Assembly (NCBI GenBank): GCA_003142595.1
Contig: PLMU01000013.1
Span: 38,793 to 102,792 of the forward strand
Reading direction: 5' to 3'
Length of the DNA stretch: 64,000 nt
Source of the DNA: Phycisphaerales bacterium
Lineage (GTDB): Bacteria; Planctomycetota; Phycisphaerae; Sedimentisphaerales; UBA12454
Shown: piece after piece, positions 47,099 to 56,551 of the stretch
Layout: each line of letters opens with the position of its first letter
How positions within the stretch are numbered: the stretch's first letter is position 1
Position numbers and translations under genes: made by a program
The notes under the pieces: generated by a model
Database searches by the model: none
Told to the model about the DNA's origin: nothing
What the model saw: the letters and a program-made list of their open reading frames with translations, nothing else

Positions 47099-48409
47099 TT
47101 AAACTATTTCTTCATCTATAAGCATAAACTTAATTTCAGCTTCAGCAGCCTTTGCTTCTCCGACCATAGCCGTGCATTTACATACTGCTGTTTTAGTCCT
47201 GGTCCTGATTGTTTCGGAAATAAGTATCAACTGGTCGCCCGGCACGACGCTCTTTCGTATTTTTACATTATCCATACCTAACAGGACTGCCAGTTTACCG
47301 GTGTGCTCCAGCTTCTGGGCGAAAAGCAGGCCTGAAACCTGTGCCAATGCTTCAAGTATAAGCACGCCGGGCATTATCGGCGTTCCTGGAAAATGCCCCT
47401 GGAAAAACAATTCATTATATGTAACGTTTTTAACGCCCTTGATATACCTGTCGCCGTCGATTTCTATCACCTTATCAACCAGCAGAAACGGATACCGATG
47501 CGGCAGAATTTTTTGTATCCTGCGAATATCGAGCAGCGCGGATGTTCCCGCTTTTGTTATTCTGTCCTGCAGTTCGGCCTGCTGAAGCAGCTTGGCCGCG
47601 AGTTTATGATTCAGACTGTGCCCGCTTTTATAAGCTACAATTCTTCCTTTAACTCTTCTGCCGACAAGGCTGATATCGCCAATTAAATCGACAATCTTAT
47701 GCCTGACGCATTCATCGCTGAAGCGGAAACTGTTTTTGATCGGCCCGTCTGAATTGATTACAAGAATGTCGCGAGGGCTCAAATGAGCGCCGATTCCGTG
47801 AGACTGGAACTGTTTTGCCTCAGCTTCGAGCAGAAACGTCCTTGCCGGCGCAAGATTATGCTCAAAATAATCCGTCGTGAGCGTACAGCTAAGCGATTGC
47901 CTGCCGATGCCTGTGTGTTTTGTGTAATCCAAATCATAAGTAATCTGCAGATCATCTACGGCGGCGGGAAGCGCGTAAATCGAAGAGTCGCCCTCGGTAA
48001 TACTGACCGTTTCAGATATAACCATTTCTTTTCTGGGCTTTTCCTGTTCGACGAAACCACATTTTTTCAACGCTTTGAAATATTCTCCGGCACTGCCGTC
48101 AAAGCCCGGCAACTCGGGGCCTTCGATTTCAATCACAAGGTTGTCAATCTCGAGCGCATTTATAGCGGCCATACAATGTTCTATAGTTTCGATACTTGTA
48201 TCGCCTTTTTTAATAGCCGTTCTTCGGCTATGGTCGGCTACGTTTCGCACCACCGCCTCTATCCGCACCGGCTCCGGCGTATCTTTCCTGACAAATACAA
48301 TACCGGTATCGACATCGCCGGGCTGGAAAAGCACCTTTGCTTCCTGGCCTCCGAACATTCCTCTGCCGGATAGTCTTGTCGGCTCAACTATTGTTTTTTG
48401 CGGCTTCAA
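47099..48409 (-). CDS. lpxC/fabZ: LpxC-FabZ fusion: UDP-3-O-acyl-GlcNAc deacetylase / 3-hydroxyacyl-ACP dehydratase
   Basis: 436 residues. The first about 285 are LpxC: TIEHCMAAINALEIDN (zinc His), HKIVDLIGDI (HxxxD) and SGHSLNHKLA. Residues about 290-436 are FabZ: ILPHRYPFLLVDKVIEID and FQGHFPGTPIMPGVLILEALAQ, with the catalytic His and Glu. Such fusions are known in Bacteroidetes and planctomycetes. LpxC commits to lipid A and FabZ controls hydroxyacyl-ACP supply, so the fusion ties the two. Overlaps lpxD by 26 bases. Confidence 0.94.
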   Translation of the reverse strand: MKPQKTIVEPTRLSGRGMFGGQEAKVLFQPGDVDTGIVFVRKDTPEPVRIEAVVRNVADHSRRTAIKKGDTSIETIEHCMAAINALEIDNLVIEIEGPELPGFDGSAGEYFKALKKCGFVEQEKPRKEMVISETVSITEGDSSIYALPAAVDDLQITYDLDYTKHTGIGRQSLSCTLTTDYFEHNLAPARTFLLEAEAKQFQSHGIGAHLSPRDILVINSDGPIKNSFRFSDECVRHKIVDLIGDISLVGRRVKGRIVAYKSGHSLNHKLAAKLLQQAELQDRITKAGTSALLDIRRIQKILPHRYPFLLVDKVIEIDGDRYIKGVKNVTYNELFFQGHFPGTPIMPGVLILEALAQVSGLLFAQKLEHTGKLAVLLGMDNVKIRKSVVPGDQLILISETIRTRTKTAVCKCTAMVGEAKAAEAEIKFMLIDEEIV

Positions 48410-49430
48410 TTTCTTCGACCTTCTTAATAAGCTGTTTCAATTGTTTGCTCATCTCCGGCAGTTTATGTTTCAAAAGCACCTGTCTAAAAAATTCCTTGAC
48501 CTCTATCGCGGGAGTGCCAACAAACTTTTTATTCGGCCCGATATCATTCATCACGCCTGCCTGTGCGCCTATCTGAGCTCCGTCGCCGATTGTCATATGG
48601 TCTTTTATGCCGACCTGTCCCGCAAGGACAACGCCATTGCCGAGTTTAGTGCTGCCGGAAATACCTGCCTGCGAAACAATCAGGCAGCACTTGCCGATTA
48701 TAACGTTATGAGAAATCTGAACAAGATTATCAATTTTGGTTCCTGCCCCGACCACTGTGTTGCCGAATTTCGCCCTGTCAACACAACTGTTAGCTCCGAT
48801 TTCAACACAGTCTTCGATAATCACTCCGCCTGTGTGCGGTATCAGTCTATGCTGGCCGTCGATAAAATAATAGCCGAAACCTGTCGCGCCGATTGTGGTA
48901 TTTGCGCCGACGATGCAGTTATTTCCGATAGTGCAGTTATTATATACAACCACATTATCCTCAAGTCTGCTGTCCCTGCCGATAACCGTGTCCTGACCTA
49001 TTTTACAGCCTGCGCCGATAATGGTCCTTTCGCCAATTTTTGCTCCTGCTCTGATATACGCAAGAGCTCCAATCGAAGCGGTATTATCAATAACTGCGCC
49101 AGCCTCAACCACAGCGGTCTTATGAATTCCTGCCGCAGGCTTGGCAAGTACCGGCATAAACTGCTTTAAAGTCTCTATTAACGCCTTTTCGACATTATTG
49201 ACGACAAGCAAAGTAACCGGCGAATCTATTTTTTTGTTTACAATTACCGCAGCGGCTTTACATTTGGATATTTCATTTAATAGCTTTTCATCGGAGGCAA
49301 AAGTAATGCTGTCGGGCCCGGCGGAATCAAATGACGACACCCTGACAGCCTGCGATTGTCCCGGCCCAACGAGTTCTGCGCCGATAATGTCAGCAAGTTT
49401 ACTTACGGTAATTTTATTTATTTCCGTCAT
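48384..49430 (-). CDS. lpxD: UDP-3-O-(3-hydroxyacyl)glucosamine N-acyltransferase
   Basis: 348 residues. The N-terminal uridine-binding domain (about 1-105, with SSFDSAGPDSITFASDEKLL) is followed by beta-helix repeats with GYYFIDGQHRLIPHTGGV and HNVIIGKCCLI (catalytic His), then a short C-terminal coiled part. Third enzyme of lipid A synthesis. It overlaps skp by 4 bases and lpxC by 26. Confidence 0.94.
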   Translation of the reverse strand: MTEINKITVSKLADIIGAELVGPGQSQAVRVSSFDSAGPDSITFASDEKLLNEISKCKAAAVIVNKKIDSPVTLLVVNNVEKALIETLKQFMPVLAKPAAGIHKTAVVEAGAVIDNTASIGALAYIRAGAKIGERTIIGAGCKIGQDTVIGRDSRLEDNVVVYNNCTIGNNCIVGANTTIGATGFGYYFIDGQHRLIPHTGGVIIEDCVEIGANSCVDRAKFGNTVVGAGTKIDNLVQISHNVIIGKCCLIVSQAGISGSTKLGNGVVLAGQVGIKDHMTIGDGAQIGAQAGVMNDIGPNKKFVGTPAIEVKEFFRQVLLKHKLPEMSKQLKQLIKKVEEIEAAKNNS

Positions 49431-50083
49431 TTTTTCGGATTATCCTTACTGCTTGACTGGCTATTCTTGCTGCCGGCGTTCATTGCGTTAAGTACTTCAG
49501 TTGTAATATCAAGGTCTTTATTGAAATAAAGCAGTTTGTGAGTTTTTGTTGTCAGAATAAGTTCTGTGGGATTCTGAGCCGGAGGATTCGACGCCGATTC
49601 CGGCTGATTAAGATAATTATCGTCCCTGCTCAGGACTATATCCAGTCCCTTTTCCTTCGCAACCTGTGCAACTACTTCGATAATCTTGCGATATATCGCC
49701 TCTTTATTGCGCATTTCCTTCGTGGTAAGGTCCTGCTGGTAAAATTCTTTTTGCGCTTCAAGCCCAGACTGCTTCATCATCAGCCCTTTGAGCATATCCA
49801 TATAATCCTGGGTACCTTCCTTGAATTTGGTCAGCGCGGTTTTTTCGCCTTCTATATCATCCTCAAGCTTTTTAATTTCCGCAAAACGCTTGTCACCCTC
49901 GGCGGCAAGTGCTTTTTCCACTTCGGTTTTCATTGTGCAATTGTCGAAAATTTCCTTTACGCTTACGATGCCGATTTTTGCCGGGACTATCGTTCTGTCC
50001 TTTGCCAATGAATATTCATTGCCAAGAACAAACAATCCCGCACCTGCCAGAATAGCGGCAGTTATTAAATTTATTTTCTTCAT
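49427..50083 (-). CDS. skp: OmpH/Skp-family periplasmic chaperone
   Basis: 218 residues with a hydrophobic N-terminus (about 5-25, LITAAILAGAGLFVLG). A long coiled-coil region (KALAAEGDKRFAEIKKLEDDIEGEK...) is typical of Skp, and a C-terminal Ser/Asn-rich tail follows. It guides unfolded outer-membrane proteins to BamA, encoded just upstream (36 bp gap). Confidence 0.88.
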   Translation of the reverse strand: MKKINLITAAILAGAGLFVLGNEYSLAKDRTIVPAKIGIVSVKEIFDNCTMKTEVEKALAAEGDKRFAEIKKLEDDIEGEKTALTKFKEGTQDYMDMLKGLMMKQSGLEAQKEFYQQDLTTKEMRNKEAIYRKIIEVVAQVAKEKGLDIVLSRDDNYLNQPESASNPPAQNPTELILTTKTHKLLYFNKDLDITTEVLNAMNAGSKNSQSSSKDNPKK

Positions 50084-50119
50084 AATAATCCTTTCTTAAT
50101 TTCCATTTGAAAAAACTTA

Positions 50120-52612
50120 TTAAAATAATGCTCCTGCTGAAAAACTGAAAATTTGAGTTTTGTCTCCGCTGCTCTTCAATAACGGATTTGCAAGTTCGAA
50201 TCTCATCGGTACCGGCCCGAACCACTGCGGTATCATAATTTGAATGCCAATACCTGCCGAAGCTCTTATTCCGCCGGTTTCAATCATACCTGTATCGACA
50301 AAGATAAGTCCAGACAATGCCTCGGCTGTCAGCGGCACTGATACTTCGCCGCTGGCCGTTACTATCCATTTGCTGCCGATTGGGTCATTATTCACTCCCG
50401 AGCGGGGGCTTACCCCTCGATACTCAAAGCCTCTTATACTGCCCATGCCGCCGCCGTAAAACTTCTCAAACACCGGCGCATTGCCTACAACCGATGCTGC
50501 GTACAATTTTGTCTCAAGTACGGTTTTTCGCCTGGCTATATCTTCCCGCAGAGTTTTATACCAGCGGAATGTTCCTTCAGCAACTCCGAACACATGGTCT
50601 CCAGCCACCTGCTCATAGCTCAACTCGAAGTTTTTCCCTTTTGTCGGCATAAATCTGTTATCGGTGGTATCTCTTCCAAATCCCATTTTTATTCCGGCAA
50701 GGAGATTTTTCCCTTTTACATCGGTAACTTCCTTCGGAGCGCCTTCATCGATATTCTTAATATTTACACTTTCTAATCGGAACGCAAGGATTCTATACCA
50801 GCCATTTTTCATTCGATGAGTAAATCCCAGATAAGCTTTTTGTCTCTCCTCATCGTAGCTTTCTCTTCCTCTCGTCCACTCCGAACCTGCGACCGTCATA
50901 CTTATCGGCTTATCCCTCAGATACGGCTCGGTCCAGCTGATTGAATACTGGCTCACCTGCGTGCCGGGCTCGGCAGCAATTCTAAGTTGTTGACCTGCTC
51001 CTTTAAAAGCATCATCAGAAAAGAACTTTCGCCAGTCTTTCGGCCATTTTTTTATGTCGAAGTTTCTCTGCTCATATACCATTTGTCCGATAAGACCATC
51101 TGTGCTGCTGACGCCTGCTCCGAACATTATCGAACCAGTCTTGCCTTCGGTAACTCTGACTTCAGCGTCTTTTTTGCCAGGCTTGTCTCCGACAGGTATA
51201 ATAGTCGCAGTTTCAGCATAAGCATTCGACTTGATATTTTTTTCAAGCTGCCCTTCGCCGTTTCCCTGCGCGATATCGCCGTTATACCATTCGCCGGGCT
51301 TGAACTCCGATTCGTCGAGTATTCGCCGGATAACTTTATCTTGTGTAGCTTTGTTGCCCGAAATATTTACCAGGCCTATTCGGAATCTATCGCCCTCTTT
51401 TATTTCAAACCTGGCAATTATTTTATTATCTGCCGTAAATTGCCTGGACGACTGCGCCACAACATTTATGAATCCTATCTGCCGATAATCCTTGAGAACT
51501 TCATCTTTGTCGTAATCGGCTTTTTCATTGCTGTAAAACCGTCCGACCTTAAGCCTGAAGGTGCTCATCAAATTCGCATCGCTCAAAAACTTATTGCCCA
51601 CAAGTTCAATTTTTGCAACGTCATATTGCTTTCCTTCTTCGATAGTGAACAGGATTTCAGCGCCTTTTTTATTCTTGGTAAAATTCGTTTCAGCGTTAAC
51701 TTTCGTATCAAGATAGCCTCTCCTGTCATAAGCCTGCTGAATTTTAACCAGGTCGTCGTCAATTGCGCTCCACCTGAAATAGTTCTGGAAAATGCCGAAA
51801 TCTCTCGGCTTGCTTTTTATAACTTTTTTAAGTTCCCTGTTTTTTATCGAAACGTTTCCCTTAAACTGCACTTTTTTGATTTTAACCAGCGGCCCCTGAT
51901 CGATTGTATAATGCAGATAGCCCTGCTCTATGCCGGAATCATCAAAACTTACTTTCACATCCGGATAACCTTTTTTCTTGTAATATTCCGTTAATTTTTC
52001 CGCACCGGCCTTTGCCGTCAGCTTATCAAGATAATCTCCTCTTTCAAACTTAAGCTGCTCAATAAGCGTTTTACTGTCGTATTTTTGATTACCGCTGAAA
52101 GTTATCCGACGAATAACCATTTTTTCTTTTATTGCGAAAGTCAGTCTTACTTTCCCGCCGACAAGTTCAGTGCTGTAATAGGCAAAATCCACGCCTTTAA
52201 GAGTGGCGATTCTGCCGACATCTTTCTGGGCTTCCTCCGTGGAAAAAAGCTCACCTTCTCTGCTTCTTGCCATTGATAATATTTTTCCTTCGCTGAGGTA
52301 TATATTGCCTTTTGTTTGAATGCTTTCAATAACCTTGCCTTCAACGGTTACTTCGCCGAGTTGTTCAGTTTGTTCAGGAGCATTCGGCTCTGTTTGTGCG
52401 ACACTGTTCGGCTCTGCTTGTGCAGGGTTGTTTACGTCGGCTTTTGCGACACTATTCAGCTCGACCGCTGCGGGACTGTTTGGGTCCGCCTGTATTGCAT
52501 AATTAAAAACGCAGAACAGGGTAATTATAAACAACAATCCTACTGCCGGCCTGTAAACTTTACCAGGGCTTTCGGAATTCAACATTAAAATCCCTTTCCT
52601 GTAAAAATCCAT
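50120..52612 (-). CDS. bamA: BamA outer-membrane assembly factor
   Basis: 830 residues. N-terminal hydrophobic signal segment (about 22-42) and a low-complexity stretch of roughly 45 residues with repeated xPNSxA units. Five POTRA domains follow (about 88-505), then the 16-strand barrel with GSIRGFEYRG near residue 715 and FSFSAGALF at the end. Inserts beta-barrel proteins in the outer membrane. The unusual N-terminal repeats are not part of known BamA. Confidence 0.95.
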   Translation of the reverse strand: MDFYRKGILMLNSESPGKVYRPAVGLLFIITLFCVFNYAIQADPNSPAAVELNSVAKADVNNPAQAEPNSVAQTEPNAPEQTEQLGEVTVEGKVIESIQTKGNIYLSEGKILSMARSREGELFSTEEAQKDVGRIATLKGVDFAYYSTELVGGKVRLTFAIKEKMVIRRITFSGNQKYDSKTLIEQLKFERGDYLDKLTAKAGAEKLTEYYKKKGYPDVKVSFDDSGIEQGYLHYTIDQGPLVKIKKVQFKGNVSIKNRELKKVIKSKPRDFGIFQNYFRWSAIDDDLVKIQQAYDRRGYLDTKVNAETNFTKNKKGAEILFTIEEGKQYDVAKIELVGNKFLSDANLMSTFRLKVGRFYSNEKADYDKDEVLKDYRQIGFINVVAQSSRQFTADNKIIARFEIKEGDRFRIGLVNISGNKATQDKVIRRILDESEFKPGEWYNGDIAQGNGEGQLEKNIKSNAYAETATIIPVGDKPGKKDAEVRVTEGKTGSIMFGAGVSSTDGLIGQMVYEQRNFDIKKWPKDWRKFFSDDAFKGAGQQLRIAAEPGTQVSQYSISWTEPYLRDKPISMTVAGSEWTRGRESYDEERQKAYLGFTHRMKNGWYRILAFRLESVNIKNIDEGAPKEVTDVKGKNLLAGIKMGFGRDTTDNRFMPTKGKNFELSYEQVAGDHVFGVAEGTFRWYKTLREDIARRKTVLETKLYAASVVGNAPVFEKFYGGGMGSIRGFEYRGVSPRSGVNNDPIGSKWIVTASGEVSVPLTAEALSGLIFVDTGMIETGGIRASAGIGIQIMIPQWFGPVPMRFELANPLLKSSGDKTQIFSFSAGALF

Positions 52613-52634
52613 TTACTTCCGATATCTGCCGACA

Positions 52635-54047
52635 TCAGAAAGGTTCTTGAACTCTGGTTTTGTTGCCAAATCGTGTAAATGTTCCGTTAAAGTTTAGTTC
52701 AATTGTATCTGTCGGCCCATTTCGCTGCTTGGCGATTATTATTTCTGCGCTGTTGGTTTCCTGATAATCCTGCTCTCCGCGATGATAGTAGTCTTCACGG
52801 TGCAATAGCACAACAACGTCTGCGTCCTGTTCGATACTTCCGCTTTCTCTCAGGTCGCTCATTTTCGGCCTGTGTCCTTCTCTTCCTTCAGGCGAGCGGT
52901 TAAGCTGACTTAAAACTATGACAGGTATTTCAAGCTCTCGCGCAAGTGCCTTCAAATACCTGCTTATTTCGCTTACTTCCTGCTGCCTGGACTCAACTTT
53001 TCCGCCCTGGCTCATAAGCTGCAGATAATCTATGAAAACGCATTTAATCCCATATCGGCTGCGAAGTCTTCTTGCTTTGCCGCGCAGCTCAAGAGGTGTT
53101 ATGCCCGGCGTATCGTCGACAAAAATCGGTTTTTCGCTCAACTCGCTCGCCGCGTGAACAAGCTCCTGATACTGATTATCATTAATCATACCCTTTCGGA
53201 CAATTTGAGAATCCATCATTGCCCTGCTGCACAGCATACGCTCGGCAAGCTGCTGTCTGCTCATTTCAAGCGAAAAGAACGCAACAGAAATATTATTGTC
53301 CGCGCCAATATGCTCTGCGATATTCATCGCAAAGCTCGTCTTGCCCATACTCGGCCTGCCCGCGATAACAATCATTTCGCCATTCTGAAGCCCGCATGTC
53401 AAATCGTCCAACTCCGCAAAACCTGTCGGCAAACCGGTTATATGATGTCCTTCCCGTCTGTCGATTGCCTCGAATGCCTCGGTTAAAAGCTGTTTGATTG
53501 AAACTGCTGAGCCGGTTATTTTTTTCTGCGTAACGTTGAACATTTTTTGTTCGGCTCTGTCTAACTTTTCCGCCGCATCCCCGGCCGTCTCGAATGCCTC
53601 GGTCAAAACTTCGCCTGCCGCGCTAATAAGCTCGCGCATCATCTGTTTGTCTTTGACAATCTGCAGGTATTGTTCGACATTGGCGCTTGACGGCACTGAC
53701 TCTGCTATTTTTACAAGATATTCCGCCCCGCCGGTTTCTTCGAGCTGACTGCGGTTCTTAAGTTCGTCTCTTAGCAGCAAAAGATCGAATTTCTCGTTCT
53801 TCTTTTCCCATAGCGATACAATCGCATCGAATATCATCTGATGTTCGATACGATAAAAAGCGCCCGTTGTAACCTGCTGCACTACCTGACCTATGCACTC
53901 CGGATCGAGTATCATAGAACCGAGCACTGCCGCTTCCGCTTCCAGCGATTCCGGCATTGTCCTGCCGCTAAGCTGCAAAGATGAAGAATCCGTCTTCCGG
54001 ACGGATTGCGCCTTATTATTCCTGTTTTGTTTGTCCTTCAGGGCCAT
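52635..54047 (-). CDS. dnaB: Replicative DNA helicase
   Basis: 470 residues. Walker A GRPSMGKTSFAMNIA, Walker B VFIDYLQLMS, and SQLNRSPEGREGHRPKMSDLRESGSIEQDAD are canonical. The N-terminal domain starts near residue 30 (PESLEAEAAVLGSMIL). Start ATG has AGGA 8 bases upstream and overlaps the end of rplI by 32 bases. Moves on the lagging strand as hexamer and loads primase. Confidence 0.97.
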   Translation of the reverse strand: MALKDKQNRNNKAQSVRKTDSSSLQLSGRTMPESLEAEAAVLGSMILDPECIGQVVQQVTTGAFYRIEHQMIFDAIVSLWEKKNEKFDLLLLRDELKNRSQLEETGGAEYLVKIAESVPSSANVEQYLQIVKDKQMMRELISAAGEVLTEAFETAGDAAEKLDRAEQKMFNVTQKKITGSAVSIKQLLTEAFEAIDRREGHHITGLPTGFAELDDLTCGLQNGEMIVIAGRPSMGKTSFAMNIAEHIGADNNISVAFFSLEMSRQQLAERMLCSRAMMDSQIVRKGMINDNQYQELVHAASELSEKPIFVDDTPGITPLELRGKARRLRSRYGIKCVFIDYLQLMSQGGKVESRQQEVSEISRYLKALARELEIPVIVLSQLNRSPEGREGHRPKMSDLRESGSIEQDADVVVLLHREDYYHRGEQDYQETNSAEIIIAKQRNGPTDTIELNFNGTFTRFGNKTRVQEPF

Positions 54048-54507
54048 CGGTCGTTTCCTGTTTTTCCGGAACTATAACAACCTTTACAGAAGCGGAAACT
54101 TCTGCTGTGAATTTCAGTTTAATAGTGCGCTCGCCGACTTCTTTTATATGTCCGCCGTCAAGCACAACAAACTTATCGGCCACTTCAAATCCCTGCTGGC
54201 GAAGATTGGCGGCAATTTCCTTTTCGCTGATTGAACCGAACAAATGTCCTTGTTCGTTCGCTCTTGCGGCCAAAACAACCTCTGCGCCATTGACAGCATC
54301 CGCGGCCTTTTTGAAATTCTCGATGACAACTTTTCTATGCTCGTTTCTTCTGCCCTTTTCTTCCGCCATTCCCTTTATCTTTGCTTCAGTCGGGATTATC
54401 GCCAGTCTCTGAGGCAAAAGAAAATTCCGGGCGTAACCTACGCGGACATTAACTACATCGCCGTAGTAGCCGAGTGTTTCTACATCTTCACATAGTAAAA
54501 CCTTCAT
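54016..54507 (-). CDS. rplI: Ribosomal protein L9
   Basis: 163 residues. MKVLLCEDVETLGYYGDVVNVRVGYARNFL is the standard N-domain; the C-domain is complete with LFGSISEKEIAANL. Binds 23S rRNA. The extra C-terminal tail (PEKQETTDGPEGQTKQE) is encoded over the dnaB start. Follows rpsR with 51 bp gap. Confidence 0.95.
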   Translation of the reverse strand: MKVLLCEDVETLGYYGDVVNVRVGYARNFLLPQRLAIIPTEAKIKGMAEEKGRRNEHRKVVIENFKKAADAVNGAEVVLAARANEQGHLFGSISEKEIAANLRQQGFEVADKFVVLDGGHIKEVGERTIKLKFTAEVSASVKVVIVPEKQETTDGPEGQTKQE

Positions 54508-54558
54508 ACTAATATCTCCAATAATCTATCGGGGTTTTTAATTTTCTCGAAATACAGA

Positions 54559-54831
54559 TTAACTTGTAAACGGAAGCAGACCCATAAATCTTGCCCGCTT
54601 TATCGCCATTTTGACTTTTCGCTGGCAGCCTGCGCAATTGCCGCTGCGCTTGCGTGAGAAAATCTTGCCTCGATGGGTAAGCAGTTTGCCTAATATATCC
54701 GTATCTTTGAAGTCAACGTATTTAACTTTTGACCTGCAGAACCTACATTGATTCTGTTCTCGGACATTTTCTCTGCGTTTTTTCTTCTTGTTCTTATTGT
54801 CTGGCTTCTTTTTAAAGTTTTGACCTCTCAC
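54559..54831 (-). CDS. rpsR: Ribosomal protein S18 (zinc-binding form)
   Basis: 90 residues from a GTG start with AGGAG upstream. A basic N-terminal tail precedes CRFC ... CAGC, two CxxC pairs of the C+ type S18, then KVKMAIKRARFMGLLPF. Pairs with S6 on 16S rRNA. The spacer to ssb is 154 bp and contains hairpins. Confidence 0.94.
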   Translation of the reverse strand: MRGQNFKKKPDNKNKKKKRRENVREQNQCRFCRSKVKYVDFKDTDILGKLLTHRGKIFSRKRSGNCAGCQRKVKMAIKRARFMGLLPFTS

Positions 54832-54985
54832 TGAATATTACTCCTAAAAAAATCACTTAATTATTATTTCTTTAATCATCCCGTTATACCAGGCTCAGTT
54901 TAACATTTCCGATAATCCGCGGGTTATACCTTCTAAAGTAAGAAGCTGCGATTTTCATCGCGAAAATTTCTTACCCTTAAGGGTA
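54832..54985 (-). promoter_or_regulatory. Structured spacer between ssb and rpsR
   Basis: On the minus strand: palindrome ACCCTTAAGGGT, then hairpin GCGAT-GAAA-ATCGC with a GNRA-like tetraloop, a pyrimidine-rich run and the AGGAG of rpsR. The other gaps in this operon are about 50 bp or less. Possible attenuator, S6:S18-type leader, or internal promoter. Confidence 0.35.
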
Positions 54986-55429
54986 TTAAAACGGTATATC
55001 GTCGCCGCCTGCCTGTGGCTGCTCCGGCCCGGCATCTGTCGGGGGAATTTGCGATTCTTCCGTACTGCCGCCGGTACCTTGTCCGCCGCCAGCGCTCTGT
55101 CTGCCGCCTAAGAACTGGAAATTCTCAACCGTCACTCTGTGCTTTGAACGCTTGGTGCCGTCCTGCGCCGTCCACGAATCGAACTTAAGCCGCCCTTCCA
55201 CAAACAATGGATTGCCTTTTTTGCAGTATTTATTTATTGTTTCTGCTGTTTTACCGAATGCCTGGCAATCTATGAAGCATGTATCTTCTTTCATGCTGCC
55301 GTCCTGACCCTTCCACTTGCGATTTATCGCCAGTCCAAATTCAACCACTGCCGTCTGGCTGGGCAGATACGACAGTTGCGGGTCTCGCGTCAGGTTACCC
55401 AGCAAAATCACTTTATTGAAATTTGCCAT
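54986..55429 (-). CDS. ssb: Single-stranded DNA-binding protein
   Basis: 147 residues. The OB fold begins FNKVILLGNLTRDPQLSYLPS, with FIDCQAFGKTAETI, and the C-terminus ends in DDIPF, the acidic tip that binds partner proteins. A Gly/Gln-rich linker precedes the tip. Sits between rpsF and rpsR as in many bacteria. Confidence 0.96.
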   Translation of the reverse strand: MANFNKVILLGNLTRDPQLSYLPSQTAVVEFGLAINRKWKGQDGSMKEDTCFIDCQAFGKTAETINKYCKKGNPLFVEGRLKFDSWTAQDGTKRSKHRVTVENFQFLGGRQSAGGGQGTGGSTEESQIPPTDAGPEQPQAGGDDIPF

Positions 55430-55461
55430 ATCGATTTCCTTTAGAATTTACTTTCGCCTGG

Positions 55462-55908
55462 CTAAACCTGCTCTTCGATGCCCGGCACTTCTTCATCGTC
55501 GTCTTCTTCAATCGCTGCAACTGCTGCAATTTCGACAGCGACAGGTTTGATGAGATGCTTTTCCGCCAGTATCGCAGGAGTATCCTTTGCCATATCCTCA
55601 GGCGTTATATGGTCGCCGCGGAGAATAATAACCCGTAGAATCCTTTCCGAAAGCTGCGCATCCCGTTCAATCGCGCCTAATTTCACGCACAGGGCATTAA
55701 AGTATACAAGGATATATGTGCCTCTTTTTCTGCCCATTATCGGATAGGCAAGAGGACGTTCGTCCCACTTGCGGATACTGAGTATTTCAGCTTCGTTGCG
55801 CTCAATTATTTTCTTCACATGGTCATTTATGCCCTGCCAGTCGGAAGCTGCCTCGGCGGAATCTACAAGAAACAACGCTTCATACAATCTCTTGGTTACG
55901 TTTTCCAA
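55462..55908 (-). CDS. rpsF: Ribosomal protein S6
   Basis: 148 residues. RLYEALFLVDSAEA and KWDERPLAYPIMGRKRGTYILVYF are the S6 core; an acidic C-terminal tail (EEDDDEEVPGIEEQV) extends it. Partner of S18 in the small subunit. First of the rpsF-ssb-rpsR-rplI-dnaB series. Confidence 0.94.
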   Translation of the reverse strand: MENVTKRLYEALFLVDSAEAASDWQGINDHVKKIIERNEAEILSIRKWDERPLAYPIMGRKRGTYILVYFNALCVKLGAIERDAQLSERILRVIILRGDHITPEDMAKDTPAILAEKHLIKPVAVEIAAVAAIEEDDDEEVPGIEEQV

Positions 55909-55939
55909 ATTTACACTCCTTAATACTTTTTTTAACTTT

Positions 55940-56527
55940 TTACTTTTCTTTAGTTATATTCTTTTTATTAAATTTCGTCATTGTCGCGTCAGCGCCATGG
56001 CCAGCCCAGAAAACAGACGCTTCCGCAGCCTCGGCCACTGCCTTGTCCAAAAGCTCTCTTTGGTCCCGGCTTGGCCTGGAAAGAACATAATCTCTTCCTT
56101 CCATTTGCCCTTTTTCACCAATGCCGACTCTGAGCCTGCTGAAATTTTCGGTGCCAAGTTTCTCAACGATATCAGCCAGTCCGTTATGACTGCCTGCCGA
56201 ACCCGATGCTCTAATTCTTATCAGTCCCGGCTCCAGAGCCATATCGTCGGTTATTACAAGTATCTGCTCTGATGTGAGCTTATAAAAACCGGCGACTGTC
56301 GCGATTACCTGTCCGCTGTTATTCATATATGTCAGCGGTTTTAGCAATATTAACTTTTTGTCTTCAAAAACCGTTTGGCCCAAAGCCGCGCCGAACTTTC
56401 CTTTTTTCACTTCGACGCCGAACTTTTCTGCCAGCGATTCTACTACTTCGAACCCGATATTATGTCGAGTTCCCTGGTATTCTTTGTCAGGGTTGCCAAG
56501 TCCAGCTATTAAACGAATGTCATCCAT
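55940..56527 (-). CDS. pth: Peptidyl-tRNA hydrolase
   Basis: 195 residues. GLGNPDKEYQGTRHNIGFEVV holds the catalytic His, PLTYMNNSGQV and DDMALEPGLIRIRASGSAGSHNGL follow. Frees peptidyl-tRNAs released early from ribosomes. 24 bp after rplY. Confidence 0.95.
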   Translation of the reverse strand: MDDIRLIAGLGNPDKEYQGTRHNIGFEVVESLAEKFGVEVKKGKFGAALGQTVFEDKKLILLKPLTYMNNSGQVIATVAGFYKLTSEQILVITDDMALEPGLIRIRASGSAGSHNGLADIVEKLGTENFSRLRVGIGEKGQMEGRDYVLSRPSRDQRELLDKAVAEAAEASVFWAGHGADATMTKFNKKNITKEK

Positions 56528-56551
56528 TCAAGCTCTTGCGGCTCGTCACAA

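Noticed and set aside
50987..51994. Plus-strand ORF of 335 codons inside bamA
   Set aside because: Antisense to the BamA POTRA region; no start signal and no family motif.
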